From Catenuloplanes atrovinosus (GTDB lineage: Bacteria; Actinomycetota; Actinomycetes; Mycobacteriales; Micromonosporaceae), in NCBI RefSeq assembly GCF_031458235.1, contig NZ_JAVDYB010000001.1, positions 1,819,001 through 1,883,000 on the forward strand: a DNA stretch of 64,000 nucleotides, in the 5' to 3' direction. Shown in pieces: positions 42,985 through 51,606 of the stretch. A program made the translations under genes and the position numbers. The notes below the pieces were generated by a model, which searched no databases, was not told the DNA's origin, and worked only from the letters and a program-made list of their open reading frames with translations. The stretch's first letter is position 1, and each line of letters begins with the position of its first letter.

Positions 42985-45648
42985 ATGACGCGAGTGCGAG
43001 CGGGCCGGATGCTGGCCGCGGGCGTGACCGGGATGCTGCTGGCGGTCGCGACCGCCGCGGTCCCGACCGCCGCCGCGGCGGCCGTGCCCGCGGCGTCCGA
43101 GGCGAGCATCGGGGTCAACCTCACCGGGATCACCGACTGGACGACCGAGTGGCCGTTCGTCGACGTCATGCGCACCGCGCGGGTCTGGATCAGCCAGAGC
43201 GGCACCCCGGGTGCGCCGTGGGGCTCCGGGCCGCCGGTCGCGGTCGACGACAAGGGCTGGGTCACCCGGCTCGCGCCCGGCCAGCACGTCGACACCGCGA
43301 TCTTCACGAACGCGCCGGCCTGGCCGAAGGGCACCTACGTCGTCACCTGGAAGGGCTCCGGCGACGTCCGGATCTGGGGCGGCGGCACCGAGTCGAACCG
43401 CACCGCGAACCGCTTCGAGTACGTTCCCGGCACCACGAACGGCCAGTTCCTCCGGATCACCCGCACCGACCCCGCCGACCACGTCCGGGACATCCACATC
43501 TGGATGCCCGGCTTCGAGCACACCGGCGCGGCCCAGGTCTTCCACCCGGACTACCTGGCGAGCCTGCGCGGCATGCGCACGCTGCGGTTCATGGACTGGA
43601 TGCGGACCAACGCCTCGGACGTGACCGAGTACCACGAGTACCCGGCCGTCGACCAGGCCACCCAGACCACCACCGGGGTGGCGCCGGAGCTGATGATCGA
43701 CCTGGCCAACCGGCTGGACGCGGACCCGTGGTTCACCATGCCCGCGAAGGCCAGCGACGACCTGGTCCGCAGGTTCGCCCAGACCGTCAAGGCCCGGCTC
43801 GACCCGGACCGGACCGTCTACCTCGAGTACTCCAACGAGCTGTGGAACAACTCGCCCGCCTTCTCCCAGACCTGGTACGCCCAGGAGCGGGGCCTCGCGC
43901 TCGGGCTGTCCGCCACCGCCTGGCAGGCCGGGCTGCGCTACCAGGCGTACCGCTCGGTGCGGATCTTCGACATCTGGCGCGAGGTGCTCGGCGACCGGGT
44001 GGTCCGGGTGCTCGGCCTCCAGGCGGCGAACCCGGACATCGCGGACGAGGTGCTCGACTGGCCGGTCGACGGCGTGCCCGCGGCCGCGCGGGCGGACGCG
44101 ATCGCCATCGCGCCGTACTTCGACTGCTCCGACACCTGGCTGCCCGGCGACCGGCGCAGCTACTTCCCGGGCTCCCCGGCCGTCGCGGCCCGGGTCAAGG
44201 CCGGTGGCGTCGGCAAGCTGCTCGACGCCTGCCAGAAGTCCATCGACACCGCGGTCCGGACCTGGATCGGCCGGTACGCCGCGATCGCCGACTCGTACGG
44301 CCTGTCGCTGACCGCGTACGAGGCCGGCCAGCACCTCGCCGGCATCGGCGGCGCCGAGAACGACGCGGCCCTGACCGCGCTGTTCCACAAGGCCAACCGC
44401 GACCCGCGCATGCGCGACCTCTACGCCCGGTACATCGAGCAGTGGCGTCAGCTCGGCGGCGGCAGCCTCCAGATGTTCACCAGCGCGGGCGCGATGTCCA
44501 AGTACGGCGCGTGGGGCCTGCGCGAGTTCCAGAGCCAGCCGCTGAGCGCCGCGCCCAAGGCCCAGGCCGTCCGGGAGCAGCTCCAGGCCGTCGGCCAGCT
44601 GCCGCTGACGGTCGGGACGCCGGCGGTGACCACGCTGAGCGCGCGGACCGGCCTGGTCGCCGGCGGAGCGAAGATCACCGTCGCGGGTACCCACCTGGGC
44701 TCCACCAGCCAGGTCCGCTTCGGCGACGTCAACGCGGTCTTCAGCAGCACCACGTCCGGCGGCGTCACCCGGCTCACCGTGGTCACGCCCGCGATGCCGG
44801 GCGGCGGCTACGCACCGCTGACGATCACCAACCCGGCCGGTACGAGCGCGCCCGCGCCGTTCACGTTCCTGCCGCCGCCGTCCGCGACCGCGCTCAGCGG
44901 CGCCACCGCGCTGACCACCGGCGTCACCACGCTGACGCTCACCGGCACCGGCCTGACCGGCGCGCGCGTCTCGGTCGGCGGCGTGGCCGCGCGGAACGTC
45001 CGGGTGCTCTCCGGCACCCAGCTCACGTTCACCGCACCGGCCCGCGCCACGACCGGCGCCACCACGGTCACCGTCACCACCGCGACCGGCACCAGCGGCG
45101 GGCTGCCGCTGACCTACGTCAACCCGCCGCGGCCCGAGGTCACCGGCCTCTCCGCGGACGCCGGGCCGGCGCAGGCCGCCAGCACGGTGGTGGTGACCGG
45201 CAGCCACTTCACCGGCACGTCCCGGGTGACGATCGGGTCGCGGCCGGCCGCGTTCACCGTGCTGTCCGACTCCCAGCTGCGCGTGACGCTCCCGCCGCAG
45301 CCCGGCGGCACCTGGGTCAACCTGCACGTCACCACGCCGGGCGGCACCAGCCTCGCCGGCGAGGCGACCGACTTCCGGTACGTGGCGCTGCCCCGGCCCA
45401 CGATCACCGCGCTGTCGGCCGGGTCCGCCGCCGTCGGCCAGGCCGTCACCGTCACGCTGACCGGCACCGACCTGCGCTGGGCCACCCGCGTCACGGTCGG
45501 CGGCGCACCCGCCGTGCTCACCCGCGTCGGCGACACCGAGATCACGGCCCGGTTCCCGGTCGGCCGCCGGGCCGGCACCGCGCAGGTCGTGGTGACCACC
45601 CCGTCCGGCGCCAGCCCGGCGATCCCGTTCACCTACCGCGCGAGCTGA
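42985..45648 (+). CDS. Large secreted protein: clan GH-A-like glycosidase domain plus four IPT/TIG domains
   Basis: 887-residue precursor with signal peptide (about 1-33). Residues about 40-535 look like a (beta/alpha)8 clan GH-A glycosidase: acid/base pair Asn284-Glu285 in LEYSNELWNN and a candidate nucleophile Glu446 in LTAYEAGQHL. Similar proteins are often annotated only as cellulose-binding. Four Ig-like IPT/TIG domains follow at about 545-629, 633-711, 716-800 and 804-886, each with the V-x-x-G-x-x-L-x-G pattern, probably spacers or binders. Substrate unknown. GGAGGG precedes ATG 42985. Confidence 0.85.
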   Translation: MTRVRAGRMLAAGVTGMLLAVATAAVPTAAAAAVPAASEASIGVNLTGITDWTTEWPFVDVMRTARVWISQSGTPGAPWGSGPPVAVDDKGWVTRLAPGQHVDTAIFTNAPAWPKGTYVVTWKGSGDVRIWGGGTESNRTANRFEYVPGTTNGQFLRITRTDPADHVRDIHIWMPGFEHTGAAQVFHPDYLASLRGMRTLRFMDWMRTNASDVTEYHEYPAVDQATQTTTGVAPELMIDLANRLDADPWFTMPAKASDDLVRRFAQTVKARLDPDRTVYLEYSNELWNNSPAFSQTWYAQERGLALGLSATAWQAGLRYQAYRSVRIFDIWREVLGDRVVRVLGLQAANPDIADEVLDWPVDGVPAAARADAIAIAPYFDCSDTWLPGDRRSYFPGSPAVAARVKAGGVGKLLDACQKSIDTAVRTWIGRYAAIADSYGLSLTAYEAGQHLAGIGGAENDAALTALFHKANRDPRMRDLYARYIEQWRQLGGGSLQMFTSAGAMSKYGAWGLREFQSQPLSAAPKAQAVREQLQAVGQLPLTVGTPAVTTLSARTGLVAGGAKITVAGTHLGSTSQVRFGDVNAVFSSTTSGGVTRLTVVTPAMPGGGYAPLTITNPAGTSAPAPFTFLPPPSATALSGATALTTGVTTLTLTGTGLTGARVSVGGVAARNVRVLSGTQLTFTAPARATTGATTVTVTTATGTSGGLPLTYVNPPRPEVTGLSADAGPAQAASTVVVTGSHFTGTSRVTIGSRPAAFTVLSDSQLRVTLPPQPGGTWVNLHVTTPGGTSLAGEATDFRYVALPRPTITALSAGSAAVGQAVTVTLTGTDLRWATRVTVGGAPAVLTRVGDTEITARFPVGRRAGTAQVVVTTPSGASPAIPFTYRAS

Positions 45649-45676
45649 CCCCGCCGCCGCGGACCCGGCGGCGGCC

Positions 45677-45762
45677 GGCGGGAGCCGATCCGCGGCGGGA
45701 GCCGATCCGGGGCGGGAGCCGATCCGCGGCGGGAGCGCGAGGGCCGGCGGGAGCCGCTCCGC
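45677..45762. repeat. 17-bp tandem repeat, GGCGGGAGCCGATCCGC
   Basis: Three full adjacent units (45677, 45694, 45711; the second differs by one base), a partial fourth at 45728, and a diverged unit at about 45746. It lies downstream of the GH-A/IPT gene. Each unit can pair partly with itself (GGGAGCC / GGATC). Confidence 0.8.
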
Positions 45763-45846
45763 TCTTCCGGGATCAGCGGCGGCACCGGCTCCGACCGGCG
45801 GACCGGAGCGGAGCGCCAGCGGAGTCGGAGGGAAGCCGGAGGTTGG

Positions 45847-45890
45847 CCCGCGGGAGCATGCGGGCCGCACCACGCCGGAAGCGGGAAAGC
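45847..45890. repeat. Dispersed intergenic repeat, copy 1
   Basis: About 44 bp nearly identical to 63599-63646, sharing the blocks GAGCATGCGG, CCGC and ACCACGCCGGAAGCGGG. Both copies lie between genes and in the same orientation, each next to a transcription-regulator gene end. Confidence 0.75.
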
Positions 45891-45950
45891 CGTGTTGGTC
45901 ATCGCTCTTACCGTTTCCGGCGTGGTCGCCGTCCGGTGTTCCGGCTCCGG

Positions 45951-46886
45951 TCAGGCGGAGAACGTGTGCCGGTATTCGGACGGGGAGACGCCGAGGATGC
46001 GGTGGAAGTGCAGGCGGAGGTTGGCGCCGGTGCCGAGGCCGACCCGGCGGGCGATCGCCTCGATGCTCAGGTCGCTGCGTTCCAGCAGCTCCCGGGCGAG
46101 GTCGACGCGGGCGCGCAGCACCCACTGCATGGGGGTGTAGCCGGTGTCCTCGACGAACCGGCGGGAGAACGTGCGCGCCGACACGCGCGCGTTGCGGGCC
46201 AGCACGTCGAGCGTGAGGCGCCGGTCGAGGTGGGCCAGGGCCCATTCGCGGGTGCTCGCGAAGAGGTCGCCGAGCGGTTCCGGCACGCTGCGCGGCACGT
46301 ACTGCGCCTGGCCGCCGCTGCGGTAGGGGGCGGCGACGAGCCGGCGGGCGACGTGGTTGGAGAGGCCGACGCCGTGGTCGCGGCGCACCAGGTGCAGGCA
46401 GAGGTCGATGCCGGAGGCGGCGCCGGCCGAGGTGAGCACCGCGCCCTCGTCGACGAAGAGCACGTTCTCGTCGACCCGGACCAGCGGGTGCCGTTCGGCC
46501 AGCGCGCGCGTGTAGTGCCAGTGCGTGGTGGCCCGGCGGCCGTCCAGCAGGCCGGTCGCGGCCAGCGCGAACGCGCCGGTGGAGATCGCGGCGAGGCGGG
46601 TGCCGCGGTCGTGCGCGTCGCGCAGCGCGGCCACGACCTCGGCCGGCGGCGCGGTGGTGGCGGGCGAGCGGTAGCCCGGGATGAAGATCGTGTCGGCGCG
46701 GTCGAACGCCTCCAGGCCCTCGGCCACGTGGTACGACAGGCCGTCACCGCCGGTGACCAGGCCGGGCGCCGGCCCGCAGACGCGCACCTCGTACGGCATG
46801 CTCGGGCGGTTCGAGAAGACCTGCGCCGGGATGCCGACGTCCAGCGGCTTGGCGCCCTCCAGCACGAGCACGGCGATCTGATGCAC
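45951..46886 (-). CDS. GlxA-family regulator: DJ-1/PfpI domain plus AraC HTH
   Basis: About 311 residues. N-terminal DJ-1/PfpI (glutamine amidotransferase-like) sensor domain (about 3-180), where the nucleophile elbow reads AISTGAFALAATGLLDG, without a Cys, so it is a sensor rather than an enzyme. C-terminal AraC domain with two HTHs (about 210-310: LTLDVLARNARVSARTFSRRF; LSIEAIARRVGLGTGANLRLHFHRILGVSPSEYR in parts). The GTG at 46886 (V-H-Q-I-A-V) fits homologues; GTG 46907 is an alternative. It probably controls the adjacent aldo-keto reductase or itself. Confidence 0.9.
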   Translation of the reverse strand: MHQIAVLVLEGAKPLDVGIPAQVFSNRPSMPYEVRVCGPAPGLVTGGDGLSYHVAEGLEAFDRADTIFIPGYRSPATTAPPAEVVAALRDAHDRGTRLAAISTGAFALAATGLLDGRRATTHWHYTRALAERHPLVRVDENVLFVDEGAVLTSAGAASGIDLCLHLVRRDHGVGLSNHVARRLVAAPYRSGGQAQYVPRSVPEPLGDLFASTREWALAHLDRRLTLDVLARNARVSARTFSRRFVEDTGYTPMQWVLRARVDLARELLERSDLSIEAIARRVGLGTGANLRLHFHRILGVSPSEYRHTFSA

Positions 46887-46943
46887 CCGGCGATCATGCC
46901 GGATCACTCCGGTCCGCGGGGCGGCGCGCCGTGGCGGGGCCGG

Positions 46944-47768
46944 TCAGGCGAACGTGTCCGGGTCCGGGCCGGTGCGGTAGCCGCGGTCCAGCGTCGCGAT
47001 CTCCGCGACCTCCGCGTCGGTGAGCGCGAAGTCGAAGATCGCGAAGTTCTCCGCGACCCGGGACGGCGTCACCGACTTCGGGAAGATCACGTCGCCGCGC
47101 TGGATGTGCCAGCGCAGCGTCACCTGGGCCGGTGTCCGGCCGTGCGCCTCCGCGATCCGGACCAGCAGGGGATCGTCCAGGCACTCGCCCTTCGCGATCG
47201 GCGACCACGCCTCGGTGACGATGCCGTGCCGCGCGCCGAACGCCCGGACCTCCTCGTTCGTCAGGTACGGGTGCACCTCGATCTGGTTGACCGCCGGCAC
47301 GGTCCCGGTCTCGGCCAGGATTCGCTCCAGGTGCGGCACCTGGAAGTTGGAGACGCCGATCGCGCGGACCCGGCCGGTCGCCGCGATCTCCTCCATCACC
47401 CGCCACGTCGCCACGTAGTCGCCGCGGGTCGGGCGCGGCCAGTGGATCAGGAAGAGGTCCAGGTACTCGAAGCCGAGCGCGTCCATGGTGGCGTCGAAGG
47501 CGCGCAGCGCGTCGTCGCGGGCGTGCGCCCGGTTGTGCAGCTTGCTGGTGACGAACACGTCCGCGCGGTCCAGCCCGGACGCGCGGACCGCCTCGCCGAC
47601 CTCGCGCTCGTTGCCGTAGCCCTCCGCGGTGTCGATGTGCCGGTAGCCGGTCTCCAGCGCGGTCAGCGTCGCCTTCGCGGTCTCGGCCGGTGGAACCTGG
47701 AAGACGCCGAAGCCCAACTGCGGAATCCGCACGCCGTTGTTGAGCGTGATGACGGGTACTGAGGACAT
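46944..47768 (-). CDS. Aldo-keto reductase
   Basis: 274-residue AKR of the prokaryotic AKR5-like kind. Catalytic tetrad visible: Asp47 and Tyr52 in HIDTAEGYGNE, Lys in VTSKL, His in LIHWP. The NADPH-binding end has FPKSVTPSRVAEN. It reduces aldehydes or ketones, for example 2,5-diketogluconate-type sugars or methylglyoxal. GAAGGGA precedes the ATG at 47768. It lies directly upstream of the GlxA-type regulator on the same strand, 37 bp apart, so the two may be one unit. Confidence 0.92.
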   Translation of the reverse strand: MSSVPVITLNNGVRIPQLGFGVFQVPPAETAKATLTALETGYRHIDTAEGYGNEREVGEAVRASGLDRADVFVTSKLHNRAHARDDALRAFDATMDALGFEYLDLFLIHWPRPTRGDYVATWRVMEEIAATGRVRAIGVSNFQVPHLERILAETGTVPAVNQIEVHPYLTNEEVRAFGARHGIVTEAWSPIAKGECLDDPLLVRIAEAHGRTPAQVTLRWHIQRGDVIFPKSVTPSRVAENFAIFDFALTDAEVAEIATLDRGYRTGPDPDTFA

Positions 47769-47842
47769 GCGGAAAATCCCTTCGCAGGTACGTTGCGGTC
47801 GGTATCCCGTACCCGGTCGGCGGGGTTTTATCGCCCTCCGGA

Positions 47843-48325
47843 TTATTGGCCTTCCCACACGGCCTTGGCGCCGGTGTCGCCGGTGCGGATCACGTAGTAG
47901 AGCGTGGCGCCGGACGCGGCCAGCGCGAGCACGCCCAGCAGGATGCCGAGCGCGCGGTTCGACGCCTGGAAACCGTCCCGCGGGCGGACGAACCACACCA
48001 GCGCCAGCGTGATCACGCCGAGCGCGATGGACACGTACAGCGTGTAGGTGCCGAGCGCGCTGTGCTCGTCGAGCCGCGCGTAGTAGCTCTCGCTGATCCG
48101 GCCCTGCGAGTCCAGCCGGGCGTAGAACGCGTCACCGGTCAGCTTCGCCAGCAGCGCGGAGACCGGCGCGCCGATCGCCAGCAGGCCGAGCACCCACCGC
48201 GTGTGCGCGCGGGTGAACGGGACGAACGCGTACACGATCGCCAGCACGGCCAGCAGCGGCACGAACACCACCGCGGCGTGCACCATCAGCGGGTGGGCCG
48301 GGATGCCCATCACGGTCTCGAACAC
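47843..48325 (-). CDS. DUF2231 four-helix membrane protein
   Basis: 160 residues with four membrane helices and the family motif GIPAHPLMVHAAVVFVPL at the N-terminus, whose His pair (HPLMVH) may bind heme or metal. Second loop contains AKLTGDAFYARLDSQGR. Function unknown; DUF2231 proteins are often near redox or cytochrome genes, not the case here. GTG start with AGGAGG 6 nt upstream. Confidence 0.85.
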   Translation of the reverse strand: MFETVMGIPAHPLMVHAAVVFVPLLAVLAIVYAFVPFTRAHTRWVLGLLAIGAPVSALLAKLTGDAFYARLDSQGRISESYYARLDEHSALGTYTLYVSIALGVITLALVWFVRPRDGFQASNRALGILLGVLALAASGATLYYVIRTGDTGAKAVWEGQ

Positions 48326-48549
48326 GGCGCCTCCTGGGTCGGGTGCTCACACAATAGAGGTCCGCCGACGTCCCGCCACCGGCGATCGGCCGTTCGGGCG
48401 ACGCGGAACGCGCGGCCCGTTCGGCATCCCGGGTCCACAATCGATCGAGGGTACGGTGGCTGAGGTGCGGATACCGGGTCGGCCTGGCGCGGAGGAGGCG
48501 ATCCGGTCGGCCGGTGCCGCGCCCGCGGCGGCGGCCGGAGGATCGCTGT

Positions 48550-49140
48550 GTGGGTACTCAGGGGAATACGGTGCGTAAGCCGACGCCGCGGCAGGCGATC
48601 TGGCTGTCGATCGGCACGGGCGTGCTGGGACTGTGCTGTTGCGGCGGGGTGATCGGGGCGCTCTCGGGCGAGGACGGGGGCGCGGGCGCGTCGGTGGTGC
48701 CGTCCTCCTCGCGCGCGCCGTCCCCGTCCTTCTCGCCGTCGCCGTCTTCGACTCCGTCCTCGTCGCCGGTGGTGGTCGTGACGCCGGCGGCTCCGGCGGC
48801 CGACCAGCGGTACGCGACGTGCGAGGAGGTACTGGCGGCGGGGCTGGGGCCGTACCGGGAGGGCGTTGATCCCGAGTACGTCTGGTACTTCGACCGCGAC
48901 GGTGACGGCGTGGTGTGCGAGGCGCCGCCGTCCAACGGCTCGTCCACGGGCGGCGGGCCGGGCGATGCCGCGGGCGGGCCGGGTGATGCCGCGGGCGGGC
49001 CGGGCGATTCCGGCGGTTCGGCCGTGTACTTCGAGAACTGTGCCGCGGCCCGTGCCGCCGGTGCCGCACCGGTCCACCATGGCCAGCCCGGCTACGGCAC
49101 GCACCTGGACCGCGACCGCGACGGCGTCGGCTGCGAGTAG
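48550..49140 (+). CDS. Membrane-anchored protein with two excalibur Ca-binding domains
   Basis: About 196 residues. One membrane or signal segment (LSIGTGVLGLCCCGGVIG, with a Cys triplet), then a Ser/Pro-rich wall-spanning linker and two excalibur domains. Each has the DxDxDGxxCE loop: FDRDGDGVVCE near residue 117 and LDRDRDGVGCE at the C-terminus, each with a preceding Cys for a disulfide. The two are joined by a Gly-rich linker encoded by a 21-bp tandem repeat. Probably surface-exposed and calcium-binding; role unknown. GTG 48550 has GGAGG 8 nt upstream; GTG 48571 with AGGGG is an equal alternative. Confidence 0.8.
   Translation: MGTQGNTVRKPTPRQAIWLSIGTGVLGLCCCGGVIGALSGEDGGAGASVVPSSSRAPSPSFSPSPSSTPSSSPVVVVTPAAPAADQRYATCEEVLAAGLGPYREGVDPEYVWYFDRDGDGVVCEAPPSNGSSTGGGPGDAAGGPGDAAGGPGDSGGSAVYFENCAAARAAGAAPVHHGQPGYGTHLDRDRDGVGCE
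48955..49017. repeat. 21-bp in-frame tandem repeat in the excalibur gene
   Basis: Three units of 21 bp, first GGGCCGGGCGATGCCGCGGG plus C, encode GPGDAAG-GPGDAAG-GPGDSGG, the linker between the two excalibur domains. The second unit differs by one base, the third by several. Slippage could change linker length. Confidence 0.85.
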
Positions 49141-49170
49141 CCGCCCGCCACTGATGGAATGCTGGCGGGC

Positions 49171-49833
49171 ATGGCCGAGATCGCCGCGGGCCTGACCCGC
49201 CAGCACGCCTCCGACGCCGTCGACCACCTCGGCTGGCGGTACGTCCTGGGCTCCGTCCGGACCGCCGTGCGCACCCGCGACCTCGCCGAGGCCGCCGCGC
49301 TCGTCACCCGCCTCGCCGCCGTCGACGGCGCCACCGGTCACCTGCACGCCGATCTCCGCGCCGACCGTGTCCTGCTGATGCTGAGCACCTGGCCCGCCGC
49401 CGGGCTCACCCCCGGCGACCTGACCCTCGCCGCCGCGCTGACCGCGGAGATCGACGCCGCCGGCCTCGTCCCGGACGCCTCGGCCGCGCCCGTCACCCAG
49501 GCCCTGGAGATCGCGATCGACACGCTCGACGCCGACTCGATCCGCCCGTTCTGGCGCGCCGTCCTCGACTACGAGGGCGACGACGACCTGCGCGACCCGC
49601 GCGGCCAGGGCCCCGCCGTCTGGTTCCAGCGGATGGACGCGCCCCGCCCGCAGCGCAACCGCATCCACCTGGACGTCACCGTCCCGCACGAGGCCGCCGC
49701 CGCCCGCATCGCCGCCACCCTCGCCGCCGGCGGCACGCTGCTCTCCGACGCCGAGGCACCCGCGTTCTGGGTGCTGGCCGACCCCGAGGGCAACGAGGCC
49801 TGCGTCTGCACCTGGCAGGGCCGCGACGCCTGA
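49171..49833 (+). CDS. Pterin carbinolamine dehydratase-like domain fused to VOC domain
   Basis: About 220 residues. The N-terminal ~100 match the pterin-4a-carbinolamine dehydratase (DCoH) pattern: RRxLxx-like DHLGWRYVLG, then GHLHADLRADRVLLMLSTWPAAGLTPGDLTLAAAL (in parts). The usual catalytic His-His-Pro is degenerate (GHLHAD), so activity is doubtful. The C-terminal ~110 form a vicinal-oxygen-chelate (glyoxalase-like) domain ending in AFWVLADPEGNEACVCTW. Function unknown. ATG 49171 (MAEI) fits; ATG 49159 is an alternative. No strong ribosome site. Confidence 0.75.
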   Translation: MAEIAAGLTRQHASDAVDHLGWRYVLGSVRTAVRTRDLAEAAALVTRLAAVDGATGHLHADLRADRVLLMLSTWPAAGLTPGDLTLAAALTAEIDAAGLVPDASAAPVTQALEIAIDTLDADSIRPFWRAVLDYEGDDDLRDPRGQGPAVWFQRMDAPRPQRNRIHLDVTVPHEAAAARIAATLAAGGTLLSDAEAPAFWVLADPEGNEACVCTWQGRDA

Positions 49834-49836
49834 TCC

Positions 49837-50367
49837 TCACCCGTCCTTGCGCCGCAGCGGCTCCCGGCGGGCGCGCGGCCACCGGTTGGTGCGCCGCCGC
49901 CCCTCGATGTCGTTGAAGGTCACCTCGGCGTACACCTCGATGAGCCGCTCCTTGTAGCCGTAGTCGAACCGCACCCGCCGCTGCCACGTGCGCGTGCCGC
50001 CGCCCACCACCACGGGCGCGCTCAGCACCAGCGTGCCGGTCGGGGCGTCCCGCACCCCGCCGCGGCGCACCCGCACCACCGGGCACGGGAACGTCCAGTG
50101 GACGTGCACGTCGTCGATGGGCAGGTTGCCGGGATTGACCAGCACCACCTCGTAGAGCCACGCCGAGGTGCCATCGGGCTCCTCGGCGCGGCTCGGCGCC
50201 TCGACCGGGCGCCACGACACGGCCACGCCGTCGATGACGACCCTGCGGTCGTGCCGCGCCTGCTGATTGAGCAGCCACACCTGGAATCCGGTGAACAGCA
50301 GGCCCACCGCCGCGATCACACTCGACGCCAGCGCGATCCAGTTCGCCAACGGTGCCCCCATCGCCAT
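49837..50367 (-). CDS. Single-pass membrane protein of unknown function
   Basis: 176 residues. One N-terminal membrane helix (about 9-34, WIALASSVIAAVGLLFTGFQVWLL), then a soluble beta-rich domain (about 40-160) and a highly basic tail (RRRTNRWPRARREPLRRKDG). I do not recognise a family; helix-plus-beta proteins of this sort are common in actinobacteria. Start ATG at 50367 or 50361; CCAGGG upstream. It converges with the PCD-VOC gene, 3 bp apart. Confidence 0.7.
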   Translation of the reverse strand: MAMGAPLANWIALASSVIAAVGLLFTGFQVWLLNQQARHDRRVVIDGVAVSWRPVEAPSRAEEPDGTSAWLYEVVLVNPGNLPIDDVHVHWTFPCPVVRVRRGGVRDAPTGTLVLSAPVVVGGGTRTWQRRVRFDYGYKERLIEVYAEVTFNDIEGRRRTNRWPRARREPLRRKDG

Positions 50368-50398
50368 CGACCCTGGACGATCACGGTAGCCGGTCCTG

Positions 50399-51589
50399 TC
50401 ACCGGGTACGGTCGAGGGCCCGGTCCAGCCAGGCGAAGCTGTCCTCCTGCATGTCGGCGTCGAAGACGTGGCCCTTGCCGGGGTAGATCCTGGTGACCAG
50501 GCGGTCGCCGGCGTGCTGGGCGGACCAGACGGCGCGGAGGCGGGCGTGGGCCGCGGCGACGCCGGCGGGGGTGAAGAGCGTGTCCAACTCGCCGCCGAAG
50601 GCCATCAGGGGTTTCGGGGCGGCGATCGTGGCCACGTCCGGGATGTCCAGGTGACGGGTGAGGCCGGGGTGCAGCATCCAGAACGCGGACTGGCCGCGCA
50701 GCGTGTTGTTGCCGACCACCATCATGTCGGCGACGGTGGTGAGCCAGCAGGCGGAGACGGCGGCGGCCACGTGGTCGGAGAGCGCCGCGACCTGCCAGGC
50801 GCGGAACCCGCCCATGGAGAAGCCGATCACGCCCACCCGGCGGCGGTCGACCTGGGGGAGCGAGGCGAGGAACGCGGCGGCGCGGACGTCCTCGCGGGCG
50901 GCCAGGCCGGCCGGGGAGCCGCCGAGCTCGTAGAGGTTGCTCGCGAGCGCCTGCTGCTGGTCGTAGACCAGGCCGCCGCGATCGCCCCAGCCGAGCGTGT
51001 CCACGGCCAGCACCGCGTAGCCGCGGGCGGCCAGCTCGTCGCCGGCGAACCGGCCGCTCATCAGGCGCGCCGTCCACTCCCGGGCGGAGGCGAGGCGGGC
51101 CTCGTCGTACCACGGCTCGACGAGCTTCTCCTTGCCGATGTCGAACCGGGCGCCGTGGTCGTGCAGCAGCAGCACCGCGGGGTGCGGCCCGGGCCGATCC
51201 GGTGTGAGCAGCGCGGCGCGCACCCGGCTGTACCGGGTGAGGTCGAACGCGACCAGTCGCCGTACGTACCCCCGGCCGGTCTTCCGCTCGTCGAGGACCC
51301 GGGGCCGGAACGGGAGCCGGTCGTCGGCCGGGTGGACGAGATGGCGCTCGACGAGCGCGCGGGCATGGCGGCGCCACGCCCCGAAGTCGCGGATCGGCGA
51401 GTGTCCCCAGGCGTCGGGGTACGTGAGGTCGGCGCGCAGCCGCTCGTAGAACGCGGGCAGGTTGCCGTGGACGACGCCCGGCGACTCGACGGCGTCGGCC
51501 GGTGGTGGCGTGCCGGCCCCGGTGCCCGGCGGTGTGGCGGCCGGCAGCAGCGCGGCGGCGGGGAGCGTGGTGAAGGCCCGGCGCTTCAT
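50399..51589 (-). CDS. Tat-type secreted alpha/beta hydrolase (acetyl-xylan-esterase/dienelactone-hydrolase like)
   Basis: 396 residues. N-terminus MKRRAFTT plus a hydrophobic Ala/Pro stretch looks like a twin-arginine signal. Alpha/beta-hydrolase core (about 130-396): LLLHDHGARFD oxyanion, nucleophile Ser in IGFSMGG (about 265-271), His in KGHVFD near the end. The long N-terminal cap is typical of the Abhydrolase_7/acetyl-esterase kind. It likely deacetylates plant polysaccharides or hydrolyses small esters. A LacI-type box lies 18-31 bp upstream, sharing its core with the LPMO and glucanase sites. Confidence 0.82.
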   Translation of the reverse strand: MKRRAFTTLPAAALLPAATPPGTGAGTPPPADAVESPGVVHGNLPAFYERLRADLTYPDAWGHSPIRDFGAWRRHARALVERHLVHPADDRLPFRPRVLDERKTGRGYVRRLVAFDLTRYSRVRAALLTPDRPGPHPAVLLLHDHGARFDIGKEKLVEPWYDEARLASAREWTARLMSGRFAGDELAARGYAVLAVDTLGWGDRGGLVYDQQQALASNLYELGGSPAGLAAREDVRAAAFLASLPQVDRRRVGVIGFSMGGFRAWQVAALSDHVAAAVSACWLTTVADMMVVGNNTLRGQSAFWMLHPGLTRHLDIPDVATIAAPKPLMAFGGELDTLFTPAGVAAAHARLRAVWSAQHAGDRLVTRIYPGKGHVFDADMQEDSFAWLDRALDRTR

Positions 51590-51606
51590 CCCGCCGACGA
51601 TAGGCG

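Larger units (their letters stand above)
45649..45950. other. Intergenic region with tandem repeats and a dispersed element
   Basis: 302 bp with no gene. It holds a 17-bp tandem repeat (45677-45762) and one copy of an element found again at 63599-63646 (45847-45890). Both are listed separately. Confidence 0.7.

Noticed and set aside
46067-46897. Alternative 276-codon frame over the GlxA-type gene
   Set aside because: Shadow frame: Arg/Ser/Ala/Pro-rich, while the other frame has clear DJ-1/PfpI and AraC domains.
48955-49017. Three 21-bp repeats considered as a CRISPR-like array
   Set aside because: Units are contiguous with no spacers and lie in frame inside the excalibur gene.
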